Source: Bacillus sp. F19 (GTDB lineage: Bacteria > Bacillota > Bacilli > Bacillales > Bacillaceae). From it: 64,000 nt of DNA. How positions within the stretch are numbered: the stretch's first letter is position 1; each line of letters starts with the position of its first letter. The translations under genes and the position numbers were made by a program. Below, piece after piece: positions 8,757 to 17,161 of the stretch. The notes under the pieces are model-generated. The model worked only from the letters and a program-made list of their open reading frames with translations, was not told the DNA's origin and did not search any database. The stretch covers positions 1,638,001 through 1,702,000 of the forward strand of contig CP085710.1 of the NCBI GenBank assembly GCA_023823795.1, given 5' to 3'.

Positions 8757-9482
8757 ATGAGAACTTCAAATCCAGCTTTAAAAGCTTTTTCAAAACGGGA
8801 AGGGTCCTACTCCAGCAAGCCGATGACGCTGATGGGAGCGATTAATAAATCATTTTTGCTGCTGTTTATTTTAATCACTGCAGCCGGAGCAGCCTGGTAT
8901 TACAGTGCACAGGGCCAGGATGTGACAGCCATTATGATCGGAGGGGCGATTGGCGGATTTATCGTAGCGCTGATTGTCAGCTTTGTTCCTAAAACGGCTC
9001 CTGTACTGGCACCTGTTTACGCAGTGCTTGAGGGGATGTTTGTTGGAGGAGTTTCGGCTAATTATGCATCCCTGTATGAAGGAATCGTCATGCAGGCTGT
9101 ACTTCTTACAGCAAGTGTTTCCCTTGCCTTGCTGCTTGCTTACCGTTCAAGGTTAATCAAAGTAACACGCAATTTCCGATTAGGGGTTGTCGCTGCTACA
9201 GGCGGAATTCTGATTATGTATTTGCTGTCTTTTGTACTTGGCTTCTTCGGAGTAACGGTTCCATTTTTGCATGATGCCTCTCCGATTGGCATTTTAATTT
9301 CTGTTGCCATCGTGATCGTTGCGGCACTGAATCTGGTTCTGGACTTCGACTTTATTGAAAATGGTTCGAAGGCAGGGCTCCCAAAGCATATGGAATGGTA
9401 TGCAGGATTTGCCCTTCTTGTCACACTAGTCTGGCTCTATCTTGAGGTTCTCCGCCTGCTTGCCAAGCTGTGCCGGAACTAA
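8757..9482 (+). CDS. Bax inhibitor-1/YccA-family membrane protein
   Basis: A 241-residue protein starting MRTSNPALKAFSKRE, the conserved N-terminus of the YccA-like BaxI_1 group, followed by seven hydrophobic helices. The acidic FDFIENGSK segment before the last helices is where BI-1 homologues place their pH-sensing acidic residues. The frame extends to 8706, but the ATG at 8757 has the RBS GAGAGGA and matches the family start. BI-1 proteins are calcium-leak channels in characterised cases; the bacterial role is poorly defined. Monocistronic, with a strong terminator after it. Confidence 0.88.
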   Translation: MRTSNPALKAFSKREGSYSSKPMTLMGAINKSFLLLFILITAAGAAWYYSAQGQDVTAIMIGGAIGGFIVALIVSFVPKTAPVLAPVYAVLEGMFVGGVSANYASLYEGIVMQAVLLTASVSLALLLAYRSRLIKVTRNFRLGVVAATGGILIMYLLSFVLGFFGVTVPFLHDASPIGILISVAIVIVAALNLVLDFDFIENGSKAGLPKHMEWYAGFALLVTLVWLYLEVLRLLAKLCRN

Positions 9483-9487
9483 TAACA

Positions 9488-9516
9488 AATGCCCGCTGAC
9501 TGTCAGCGGGCATTTT
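9488..9516. terminator. Bidirectional terminator
   Basis: AAATGCCCGCTGAC / TCAGCGGGCATTTT pairs perfectly and lies between convergent genes. Confidence 0.85.
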
Positions 9517-9517
9517 C

Positions 9518-10849
9518 TCATTTTATTTGAATTCTTGTTTTTTTCTCAATATAGCCGGGATAGTCCACAAACTTCATAGATAGCGGGCCTTTCGTTATTT
9601 TGCCTCTGTCAAACTGAATGGCAAATCGTTTTTCGCCTGAATCAGAAGTTGGATCTTTGCCTGAAGAGCTTGTTGACAAACTGACCCCATTAGCATCCGT
9701 CACATCATTCATTAAGAAGCTTGAAGCTTCTCTATCCTCATAATAGGAAAATGAAACTTCATTCTTCAAAACCTCGATCTTACTGAATACCTCATCTTTC
9801 GGTCTCTTCAGCACGGTATTTGTTTCTGGATCAACGATCACTTCTAAATCCGATTTTTTCACCGCACGGATTTTGCTGAATTCCAGATAGAGTTCCTTTG
9901 GCTGTTCAAAATAGTTGCTTTCCAGATAAATCATGTCTTCTGTTTCGCTGATTTCCCTTCCAACAAGCCCATTATGATAAATCGACCAGGGTTCTCCTTT
10001 TTCATCAACAAGCCTGAGATCTTCAAATGCAAAAAGCTCCATCGCATTATCTTTATCATATTGAACCAGGAGGGAGGCAGAAAGAGGAGTAATTTCGGCT
10101 TTCTTAAATGTAACCTTTTGATTTTCAATTGAAACAGTTTGATTAATTTCAATCACTTTCATTTTTTTCGTCACCAAGTCTTGATCAAGGCTAAATGAAA
10201 AATGAAAGGCATTTTCTTTTTCATTCGATTGTGCCCTTCTTGTGTGAACCATCATTTCAAGCTGAAAATCTTCATGGTTCATAGACGCTCCAAAATCATA
10301 CTCCATTGACCAGTCTGAACTTTTATTTTTCTCCATATCCTCTTCGATGTGACCTGATGTGAAAGAAGCATTTTCATTAAGATTCACTTTTCCTGAACGT
10401 AATGTCGGATTCACAATTTCAACGTTCGCTTTTTCAGACTGATTGTGGATCGTATAAAAAATCTTCAATTTTCTCTGATCCACAATGGCGGAATCCAGTG
10501 TAATTTTTATTCCGTCATGTTCATCTGAAACGCCAATTTCCTGAGCAAAGTTATTCTCGACAGCTGACATCAGTCCTTTGTTGTAGCGGATGATTTCCAC
10601 CATCTTTTCCATGCCAGGGAATGAACTGACATAAGAAGCAAATCCAGGAGAGACCCGTATAAGTGTGATGAAGATAAATATAAAAAGTGCCGCAGCAAGT
10701 GATGCCCATCTGACAAACGGCCGCCGTTTCCGTTTTTGCGCCTTTCGAAACCCTTGTAAGACGGCATCATCAAGCAAGTCTACAGGAATCTGGACAGTAT
10801 CTATTTTTTCTTTATATCTTTTAATCTCCTGTTCCTCACGGTCAAACAT
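9518..10849 (-). CDS. DUF4179 anti-sigma factor
   Basis: The 443-residue protein has a cytoplasmic N-terminus of about 48 residues (MFDREEQEIKRYKEKIDTVQ), one TM helix (WASLAAALFIFIFITLI) and a large extracytoplasmic beta-rich region of the DUF4179 type. Such proteins are encoded next to ECF sigma factors and hold them at the membrane. The start was chosen at 10849 because AAAGGAGGGAATTTTG lies directly upstream; an earlier in-frame ATG lacks an RBS. Its first eight bases overlap the end of the sigma gene, so both are made together. Confidence 0.85.
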   Translation of the reverse strand: MFDREEQEIKRYKEKIDTVQIPVDLLDDAVLQGFRKAQKRKRRPFVRWASLAAALFIFIFITLIRVSPGFASYVSSFPGMEKMVEIIRYNKGLMSAVENNFAQEIGVSDEHDGIKITLDSAIVDQRKLKIFYTIHNQSEKANVEIVNPTLRSGKVNLNENASFTSGHIEEDMEKNKSSDWSMEYDFGASMNHEDFQLEMMVHTRRAQSNEKENAFHFSFSLDQDLVTKKMKVIEINQTVSIENQKVTFKKAEITPLSASLLVQYDKDNAMELFAFEDLRLVDEKGEPWSIYHNGLVGREISETEDMIYLESNYFEQPKELYLEFSKIRAVKKSDLEVIVDPETNTVLKRPKDEVFSKIEVLKNEVSFSYYEDREASSFLMNDVTDANGVSLSTSSSGKDPTSDSGEKRFAIQFDRGKITKGPLSMKFVDYPGYIEKKTRIQIK

Positions 10850-11366
10850 CAAAATTCCCTCCTTTCTCATCAAGCTGCTTCCGCAGTAAGGCCAGTGCTT
10901 TTGTGAGCCGGGTTTTTACTGTGCTTTCCGGACAGTTCAGCTGCTGTGCAATGTCTTTGATCTTGAGATCGTGAAAGTATTTCATCAGAATTACATTTTG
11001 GTATTTTTCATCCAAATGGTGCAGGGCCTCTTCAATTTCCAGATAAACAAAGGAATCTGTACCGGCAGCAGATGAAGCCAGCTCCTCATTATTTATCTGG
11101 ATTCTTTTTTTTCTCTTCATTTGATCATGGCAGTAATTAAGCATGATGCGGATCAGATAAGTAGTGAAATAGGCAGGCTCTTTTAATTTATGAAGCGACT
11201 TATATGCACGGAAGGTGACTTCCTGAACGGCTTCAAGCGAATCGGTTTCATTTTTCAAATACATGAAGGCTGTCCGGTAAAGCTGTTCCTTATGCTGCTT
11301 CATTAAAAGCAGGAAGGCCCCATCATCACCATTGACGGCTTTTTGTGCGAGATTGGGGTCAGTCAA
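10842..11366 (-). CDS. ECF RNA polymerase sigma factor
   Basis: A 174-residue sigma-70-family protein. Region 2 is QLYRTAFMYLKNETDSLEAV followed by QEVTFRAYKSLHKL, and region 4 is the HTH IKDIAQQLNCPESTVKTRLT. The frame opens at 11414, but GGAGGAATTATT lies seven bases before a TTG at 11366, giving the start LTDPNLAQKAVNGDD that matches SigV/SigM-like factors. It overlaps the anti-sigma gene by eight bases. Autoregulation is likely from family behaviour; I did not pin down its promoter. Confidence 0.88.
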   Translation of the reverse strand: MTDPNLAQKAVNGDDGAFLLLMKQHKEQLYRTAFMYLKNETDSLEAVQEVTFRAYKSLHKLKEPAYFTTYLIRIMLNYCHDQMKRKKRIQINNEELASSAAGTDSFVYLEIEEALHHLDEKYQNVILMKYFHDLKIKDIAQQLNCPESTVKTRLTKALALLRKQLDEKGGNFDV

Positions 11367-11640
11367 AATAATTCCTCCTTGTTGTGCTGCTTGGCGTGAT
11401 CGAACAGACGGCACTCGTGACGCAGAATCTGATTGCCCTGCTGTAATCGGCTATAAAAATTAAAAAATCGGCTGGTAAAAGTTCAGGTTGCCGTTAATAA
11501 AAACGACATTTTTGCTAAATCCCTTGCTGTCTCTATTCATTAGACTACAATCTACCAAAAAAGTTTTAAAACTAAGCAACTTTTTTCAGAATCCATGAAA
11601 AATAAATTTATAGAATAATATTTTAAATTTTTATTTTATT

Positions 11641-11747
11641 AAAAGCGCTTTCATGTTAGAATGAATTTGTCGAAACGTTTCACATCGTATTCCGCTTATT
11701 AAATAAAGGACTTAGTACATATTTTTCCGCTTAGTGTGAAACGTTTC
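11641..11747 (+). promoter_or_regulatory. Operators upstream of the Gfo/Idh operon
   Basis: Three sites were found. AAAAGCGCTTTCA (11641-11653) resembles a catabolite-responsive element and lies just upstream of a -10-like TAGAAT (11657-11662). Two copies of the palindrome GAAACGTTTC lie at 11672-11681 and 11738-11747, 66 bp apart. Palindromes with a central CG are the usual LacI-family operators, and a LacI-type regulator ends this gene cluster. The rest of the 11367-11927 gap holds a leader hairpin described separately. Confidence 0.65.
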
Positions 11748-11855
11748 AAATCATATCGCAGATTAACTGGCAGTAAGTCCCCAGATACAAATTTCTAGAA
11801 TTTCAGAAAGCTGCACGGAGACAACTGCCCATAAAGGCCCGAGCGGTTCAACTAA

Positions 11856-11890
11856 CACTCAGCGGGAAAGAGCTAAAACCCCACTGAGTG
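11856..11890 (+). promoter_or_regulatory. Leader hairpin before the Gfo/Idh operon
   Basis: CACTCAG-C-GGG and CCC-A-CTGAGTG pair around a 12-base loop, ending 37 bp before the first ATG. No T-run follows, so it is not a simple terminator. It may stabilise or regulate the transcript. Confidence 0.4.
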
Positions 11891-11927
11891 AAGTTTCACT
11901 GTATCGGAAATAACTCGGAGGTGGACA

Positions 11928-13019
11928 ATGAGTACGATTGTTCGAGTTGGAATTATCGGGTGCGGGGGAATTGCGACCGGAAAGCATATGCCTGCTCTCG
12001 CACGACTTAAGAATGTTCAGATGGTGGCTTTTTTTGATCTTGTTGAAGAAAGAGCTATCGAAGCGAAAATGCAATATGGGTCAGAGATGGCCGAACATTA
12101 TACGGACTTTAAAGAATTGCTTGCAAATCCGGGGGTGGATGTTGTACATGTATGTACGCCGAATGATTCGCATTCAGACATTTCAATAGCAGCTTTGGAG
12201 GCAGGGAAGCATGTGATGTGCGAAAAGCCGATGGCTACTTCTGCTGCTGAAGCTCGAAAAATGCTTGAGACGGCAAAGCGCACGGGGAAGAAATTATCAG
12301 TTGCTTACCAGAACCGCTACCGGGCAGACAGCCTGCATTTAAAATCACTTTGCGAAGAAGGCGAGCTTGGTGATATCTATTTTGCAAAAGCTCATGCCAT
12401 CAGAAGACGTGCAGTACCGACTTGGGGCGTGTTTTTGGATAAAGAAAAGCAGGGCGGAGGTCCATTGATCGACATCGGCACTCATGCACTTGATCTGACG
12501 TTATGGATGATGAATAATTATGAGCCGAAAATGGTTGTCGGAACCGCTTTTCATAAACTTGGCACAAGAGAAAATGCAGCAAACATCTGGGGCCCTTGGG
12601 ATCCTGAAAAATTCAAAGTCGAAGATTCCGCGTTTGCTTACATTACCATGCAAAACGGGGCAACAATTTTCCTTGAATCAAGCTGGGCGCTGAATTCTTT
12701 GAACGTCGGAGAAAGCAAATGCACCCTGATGGGAACAGAAGGCGGAGCTGATATGGAAAATGGCCTGCGCATCAATGGTGAGCGTCACGGCAAGCTTTAC
12801 ACGACAATGGTGGATTTAGATGAATCAGGTGCATCTGTCATAGACGGCAAGCTTGAAAGTGAAGCAGATATTGAAGCAAGACTTTGGATTGAAGCAATTG
12901 TTGAAGATAAAGATCCAGTTGTAAAACCTGAACAAGCCCTTATCGTAACTGAAATTTTGGAGGCGATTTATAAATCGTCTGAAACTGGCGAACCTGTTTA
13001 TTTTGAAAAAAAAGAATAG
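11928..13019 (+). CDS. Gfo/Idh/MocA-family oxidoreductase
   Basis: This 363-residue NAD(P)-dependent sugar/inositol dehydrogenase has a Rossmann motif GIIGCGGIATGKHMPAL at residues 8-24, the family signature CEKPMATS, and a C-terminal alpha/beta catalytic domain containing DIGTHALDLTLWMM (substrate-side Asp/His). The RBS CGGAGGTGG fixes the ATG. It is the first gene of a four-gene cluster with a second oxidoreductase and two TIM-barrel isomerases. Such sets oxidise a sugar, often at C3, and process the keto intermediate. The exact substrate cannot be assigned; IolX/IolW/YcjS relatives act on inositols or glucosides. Confidence 0.88.
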   Translation: MSTIVRVGIIGCGGIATGKHMPALARLKNVQMVAFFDLVEERAIEAKMQYGSEMAEHYTDFKELLANPGVDVVHVCTPNDSHSDISIAALEAGKHVMCEKPMATSAAEARKMLETAKRTGKKLSVAYQNRYRADSLHLKSLCEEGELGDIYFAKAHAIRRRAVPTWGVFLDKEKQGGGPLIDIGTHALDLTLWMMNNYEPKMVVGTAFHKLGTRENAANIWGPWDPEKFKVEDSAFAYITMQNGATIFLESSWALNSLNVGESKCTLMGTEGGADMENGLRINGERHGKLYTTMVDLDESGASVIDGKLESEADIEARLWIEAIVEDKDPVVKPEQALIVTEILEAIYKSSETGEPVYFEKKE

Positions 13020-13071
13020 CTTTCTAATCTAGGAATCGATTTCATCTTTTAACCCTCAGGAGGAAAAAATC

Positions 13072-14097
13072 ATGACAACTTTAAAAATCGGCGTTATCGG
13101 ATGCGGAAGCATTTCAAAGCACAGACATTTACCAGAGTATGCAGGCAACAAGTATGTGGAAATAACAGCAGTCTGCGATATTAATGAAGACCGTGCGAAA
13201 CTCACTGCACAGCAATACAAAGCTAAAGCATTCACAGACTACAGAGAGCTTCTTGCACTTGAAGAGATCGACGCTGTAAGCGTTTGTACGCCAAATGCGC
13301 TTCATGCTCCAATTTCAATTGATGCTTTAAATGCAGGCAAGCATGTTCTTTGCGAAAAGCCAATGGCTACTTCAAAGGAAGAAGCAGAAGCGATGATCGC
13401 AGCTGCAAAAGAAAATAGCCGCAAGCTGATGATCGGCCACAATCAGCGTTTTGTGCCATCACATGAAAAAGCTAGAGAGCTTATTAAAAATGGTGAAATC
13501 GGCAAAGTATTTTCTTTCCGCACAGCATTTGGCCATGGCGGTCCTGAAGGCTGGAGTGCTGACGGGCGCGACAGCTGGTTCTTCAAGAAAGAAGACGCAT
13601 TTATCGGAGCAATGGGAGACCTTGGTGTTCATAAAGCGGACTTAATGCGCTACATCCTTGGCGAAGAAGTGACTGAAGTTGCGGCATTCGTTGATACAGT
13701 TGCTAAAGAAGGCGCAGATGTAGATGACAATGCAGTCTGCGTATTAAGAACAGAAAGCGGCATTATGGGATCCCTTGCAGCAAGCTGGTCTTACAACAAA
13801 GAAGATAACGCAACAGTCATTTACGGTGAAAAAGGGGTTCTTCGTTTAGAAGATCATCCAGAGTACTCATTAATTGCTCAATATAAAACAGGTGAAGTTG
13901 TAAACTATGAATTAGGCAAAATTCAATCAAACGATGAAGGCGGACAAACTTCTTCAAAAGTCATCGATAAATTCATAGACAGCATTATCGGCAATACAGA
14001 GCCGGCGGTTTCCGGTGAAGAAGGCTACAAATCTCTTAAAATTGTTCTTGGCGCATTAGAGTCAAACGAAAGCAAAACAATCGTAAAACTTTCATAA
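13072..14097 (+). CDS. Gfo/Idh/MocA-family oxidoreductase
   Basis: A second dehydrogenase of the same fold (341 residues), with GVIGCGSISKHRHLPEYAG for dinucleotide binding, CEKPMATSKEEAE, and GDLGVHKADLMRYILGEE around the catalytic region. It is clearly divergent from its upstream neighbour, so the two probably act on different intermediates. The RBS AGGAGGAAAAA is strong and the gap to the upstream gene is 52 bp. The codon use is smoother and richer in A-ending codons than in most neighbours, which may indicate high expression. The following isomerase starts 12 bp after the stop, indicating an operon. Confidence 0.88.
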   Translation: MTTLKIGVIGCGSISKHRHLPEYAGNKYVEITAVCDINEDRAKLTAQQYKAKAFTDYRELLALEEIDAVSVCTPNALHAPISIDALNAGKHVLCEKPMATSKEEAEAMIAAAKENSRKLMIGHNQRFVPSHEKARELIKNGEIGKVFSFRTAFGHGGPEGWSADGRDSWFFKKEDAFIGAMGDLGVHKADLMRYILGEEVTEVAAFVDTVAKEGADVDDNAVCVLRTESGIMGSLAASWSYNKEDNATVIYGEKGVLRLEDHPEYSLIAQYKTGEVVNYELGKIQSNDEGGQTSSKVIDKFIDSIIGNTEPAVSGEEGYKSLKIVLGALESNESKTIVKLS

Positions 14098-14109
14098 GGG
14101 GGAAAAATC

Positions 14110-14868
14110 ATGACGAAAAAAGGACTTCAGCTCTATACAATCAGAACGCTGCTCGAAAAGGATTTTCTCGGCACTTTGAAAAAAGTGGCGGATCTTGGGT
14201 ACGAAGGGGTACAGTTTGCAGGCTATTATGATACGCCTGCAGACCGTCTGAATCAAGCATTAAAAGAGTATGGGCTGAAGGCTGCGGGGAGTCATGTGCC
14301 TTATGACCAAATTACAGGGGATGGGCTTAAACAAGTGATTTCTTATAATCAGGAGATCGGAAACGATCTGATTATCATGCCTTATTTGACGGAAGAGCAA
14401 AGAAACTGTCTTGATGACTACAAGCGCATTGCAGAAGAACTGAACAAAGCGGGCGAAGTCATTAAGCAGGAAGGCATGCAGCTTGCTTATCACAATCATG
14501 ATTTCGAATTTCATACATTTGGAGAGCAGACACCTTTTGATGTTCTGCTGAACGAAACGGATGCGAAGCTTGTAAAGTTCGAACTCGACTGCTATTGGGT
14601 TTCCTATGCGGGTCTTGATCCATTGGCGCTGATCAAAGAGCAGCGTGAACGTGTTGTTACGCTTCATATTAAGGATATGAAAGAAACAAATGGCGAGAAG
14701 CAGAGTACAGTCATCGGCACTGGACAGCTTGACATGAAATCCTTGCTGAACCTTGGAAAAGAGCTTGACCTTCCATGGTTTATTGTTGAACAAGAGCATT
14801 TTGAAGGCGATTTGATGGAGGCAGTTGCGCTCAACTCGAAAAAAATGGATGAACTATTAAAAGCATAG
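14110..14868 (+). CDS. Sugar phosphate isomerase/epimerase (TIM barrel)
   Basis: A 252-residue AP-endonuclease-2-like TIM barrel. Metal-ligand motifs of this superfamily are visible: LAYHNHDFEF, KFELDCYW, VTLHIKDMK and FIVEQEHF. It is close in pattern to the many 'sugar phosphate isomerase/epimerase' proteins encoded beside Gfo/Idh/MocA dehydrogenases, where they isomerise or cleave keto-sugars. RBS GGGGGAAAAATC. The gene is flanked by a dehydrogenase 12 bp upstream and a second TIM-barrel enzyme 14 bp downstream. Confidence 0.85.
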   Translation: MTKKGLQLYTIRTLLEKDFLGTLKKVADLGYEGVQFAGYYDTPADRLNQALKEYGLKAAGSHVPYDQITGDGLKQVISYNQEIGNDLIIMPYLTEEQRNCLDDYKRIAEELNKAGEVIKQEGMQLAYHNHDFEFHTFGEQTPFDVLLNETDAKLVKFELDCYWVSYAGLDPLALIKEQRERVVTLHIKDMKETNGEKQSTVIGTGQLDMKSLLNLGKELDLPWFIVEQEHFEGDLMEAVALNSKKMDELLKA

Positions 14869-14882
14869 AAAGGAAGATTACG

Positions 14883-15851
14883 ATGAAACTTGGAGTATTC
14901 ACTGTTTTATTTTCAGATAAAAATCTCGATGAGATGTTAGATTACGTAAAAGCATCAGGTGTTGAAGCTGTTGAAATTGGAACAGGCTGCTATCCTGGAA
15001 ATGCACATTGTTCTTTAGAGGTATTATTAGGCAATAAAGAAAAGCAAAGTGAGTATTTGGAAAAAGTCACTTCACGCGGACTCACAATAAGCGCGTTCAG
15101 CTGCCACGGCAATCCTATTTCACCGGATGCTGCTTTTGCTGCTGAATCTCATGAAACGCTGGTCAGCACGATTAAGCTTGCCAATGAAATGAACGTTCCT
15201 GTTGTGAACTGCTTCTCAGGTACTGCGGGCGACCATGAGGATGCAAAATATCCAAACTGGCCGGTTGCACCATGGCCTAACGAATACAATGACGTATTAA
15301 AATGGCAGTGGGAGCAAAAACTGATTCCTTACTGGAAAGAAGTCGGCGAGTTAGCACAAAGCCTTAACGTGAAAATAGGTTTAGAGCTTCACGGAGGATT
15401 CCTTGTCCATACTCCTTACACTTTATTGAAGCTAAGAGAAGAAACATGTGATGCTATTGGAGCAAACCTTGATCCAAGTCACTTGTGGTGGCAGGGAATC
15501 GACCCTGTCGGTGCGATTAAAATCCTTGGAAAAGCAGGTGCCATTCATCATTTCCATGCAAAGGATACGTATCTTGATCAGGACAACATCAACATGTACG
15601 GCTTAACAGACATGCAGCCTTACGGCGAAATCCAATCAAGAGCATGGAATTTCCGATCTGTCGGCTGCGGACACAGCATGCAGGAATGGTCTGATATGAT
15701 CAGCGCACTCAGAACGTACGGCTATGACTATGTTGTGAGCATTGAGCATGAAGATCCGATCATGTCGATTGAAGAAGGTTTTCAGCGTGCGGTTACAAAC
15801 TTAAAAAGTGTCTTAATTAAAGAACAGCCGACGAATATGTGGTGGGCTTAA
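14883..15851 (+). CDS. Sugar phosphate isomerase/epimerase (TIM barrel), second copy
   Basis: The 322-residue protein is a longer member of the same superfamily, with KIGLELHGGFLVHTP, GANLDPSHLWWQGIDPVG, IHHFHAKDTYL and VVSIEHEDPIMS supplying the predicted metal ligands (Glu, Asp/His, His, Glu). This pattern is that of IolH/YcjR-like enzymes. RBS AAAGGAAG. It is the last gene of the operon before a large hairpin. No permease or binding protein is present in the cluster, so substrate uptake must be encoded elsewhere. Confidence 0.86.
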   Translation: MKLGVFTVLFSDKNLDEMLDYVKASGVEAVEIGTGCYPGNAHCSLEVLLGNKEKQSEYLEKVTSRGLTISAFSCHGNPISPDAAFAAESHETLVSTIKLANEMNVPVVNCFSGTAGDHEDAKYPNWPVAPWPNEYNDVLKWQWEQKLIPYWKEVGELAQSLNVKIGLELHGGFLVHTPYTLLKLREETCDAIGANLDPSHLWWQGIDPVGAIKILGKAGAIHHFHAKDTYLDQDNINMYGLTDMQPYGEIQSRAWNFRSVGCGHSMQEWSDMISALRTYGYDYVVSIEHEDPIMSIEEGFQRAVTNLKSVLIKEQPTNMWWA

Positions 15852-15871
15852 GCTGTAATCTAAGGTTAGAT

Positions 15872-15930
15872 CGGTTCTATTTTACATTCAAACTGGCCAT
15901 TTACCGGCCGGTTTGAATGGCAATAGACCG
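15872..15930 (+). terminator. Large hairpin after the catabolic operon
   Basis: CATTCAAACTGGCC (15885-15898) pairs with GGCCGGTTTGAATG (15906-15919). An outer stem, CGGTTCTATT with AATAGACCG, extends it. It is followed by only a short T stretch, so termination may be partial, allowing some read-through into the regulator gene. Confidence 0.6.
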
Positions 15931-16020
15931 TTTCCCCACAAACTAAACTCCCCGGGAAGATCCCCCGTTTAGTCATCTCATCAACCAGAATGAAGCAATG
16001 AAAGTAAGGTGGAGAATCGT

Positions 16021-17025
16021 ATGGCCACAATCAAAGATGTTGCAAAATTGGCTGGGGTAGCTGTTTCAACAGCATCCTATGCGTTAAATCATAATTCAAG
16101 AGTGAATGCAGAAACCGCTAAGCGTGTATTAGAAGCTGCAAAAACGTTAAACTACCAAAAAAACGGAATTGCCAGAGACTTAAAACGAAGCAAAACCGAA
16201 ACAATCGGGATTATCGTTCAGGATCTTTCCGGCCCTTTTTATTCTGAATTGATGCGCGGTGTTCAGGATACCCTGCTCACTCATCAATATGGTCTTATCG
16301 CCTGCAGTTCCATTGGAGGCAATGTGACAACAGCTTCAAAGTTTTTGCAGGAACGCCGTGTGGATGGCGTCATTATTTTAGCTGAAAGCCTTCCGGATGA
16401 ATTGATTCTTCAATCAGTAAGAGATGATTTTCCGATCATCGTCCTTGACCGAAAGCTTGACAGCGATTCGATTATCCATGTGCTTGTCGATAATTTCTCG
16501 GGCGGCTATCAGGCAACGCAGCATTTAATTGACCTTGGCCACAAGGAGCTCGCGTACATTGGAGGTCCCTCTCACAATCGCGATAATCAGCTTCGATTTG
16601 AAGGGTATAAACAGGCGCTTAAGGATTCCGGAATTACACTGCACCCAAGCTGGATTCTCCAGGGGCAGTATACAAGGGAAGGCGGCTATTCTGCGGCTAA
16701 AATCCTCATGATGCAGGGAAATGCGCCGTCTGCTGTCTTTTGTGCAAATGATGAAATGGCTGTAGGGGCATTAAAAGCCTTTAAAGAATCCGGTTTGCAT
16801 ATTCCAAATGATCTTTCCATCATCGGATTTGACGATATTGAAATTTCACAATATATTTCGCCTCCTCTCTCGACGGTAAAGCAATCGAATTATGAAATCG
16901 GCTCTCTTGCAGCTCATCTGATCTATCAGGCTCTAAATGAAGGGCTTGAAGGGAAGGATTACATTCTGCCGACAGAGCTTGTCCTAAGAAAATCGACCAG
17001 CGCGGCCAAAAAGATGGAGGCATGA
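16021..17025 (+). CDS. LacI-family transcriptional regulator
   Basis: A 334-residue regulator with an N-terminal LacI HTH (TIKDVAKLAGVAVSTASYAL), the hinge, and a periplasmic-binding-protein-like sensor domain (IGIIVQDLSGPFYSELMRGV, GVIILAE, IGFDDIEISQYISPPLSTV). The frame opens with a GTG at 16009, but AAGGTGGAG sits seven bases before ATG 16021, which also matches the family start. It follows the isomerase genes on the same strand, and its likely operators are the two GAAACGTTTC palindromes 5 kb upstream. It would derepress the operon when its sugar ligand binds. Confidence 0.92.
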   Translation: MATIKDVAKLAGVAVSTASYALNHNSRVNAETAKRVLEAAKTLNYQKNGIARDLKRSKTETIGIIVQDLSGPFYSELMRGVQDTLLTHQYGLIACSSIGGNVTTASKFLQERRVDGVIILAESLPDELILQSVRDDFPIIVLDRKLDSDSIIHVLVDNFSGGYQATQHLIDLGHKELAYIGGPSHNRDNQLRFEGYKQALKDSGITLHPSWILQGQYTREGGYSAAKILMMQGNAPSAVFCANDEMAVGALKAFKESGLHIPNDLSIIGFDDIEISQYISPPLSTVKQSNYEIGSLAAHLIYQALNEGLEGKDYILPTELVLRKSTSAAKKMEA

Positions 17026-17028
17026 AAG

Positions 17029-17054
17029 CAATCAGGATCCTCTGATTGTTTTTT
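17029..17054 (+). terminator. Terminator after the LacI-type gene
   Basis: CAATCAG / CTGATTG hairpin with six T after it. Confidence 0.75.
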
Positions 17055-17118
17055 GATTTTCGCACTGTTTGCCAGATAACCCTATTAATGCGTTTAACAA
17101 GGAAATTCCCGCCTTTCA

Positions 17119-17127
17119 TGATATAAT
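17119..17127 (+). promoter_or_regulatory. Extended -10 promoter element
   Basis: TGATATAAT, a perfect extended -10, lies 34 bp upstream of the TTG start at 17162. No good -35 is present at normal spacing, which extended -10 promoters tolerate. Confidence 0.5.
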
Positions 17128-17161
17128 AGAAGGTATCTTTAGAAGGAATGGAGTGATATCT

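Noticed and set aside
9140-9424. Antisense frames over conserved genes, such as those opposite the BI-1, Gfo/Idh and ABC genes.
   Set aside because: They are shadows of well-supported coding sequences with no start signals.
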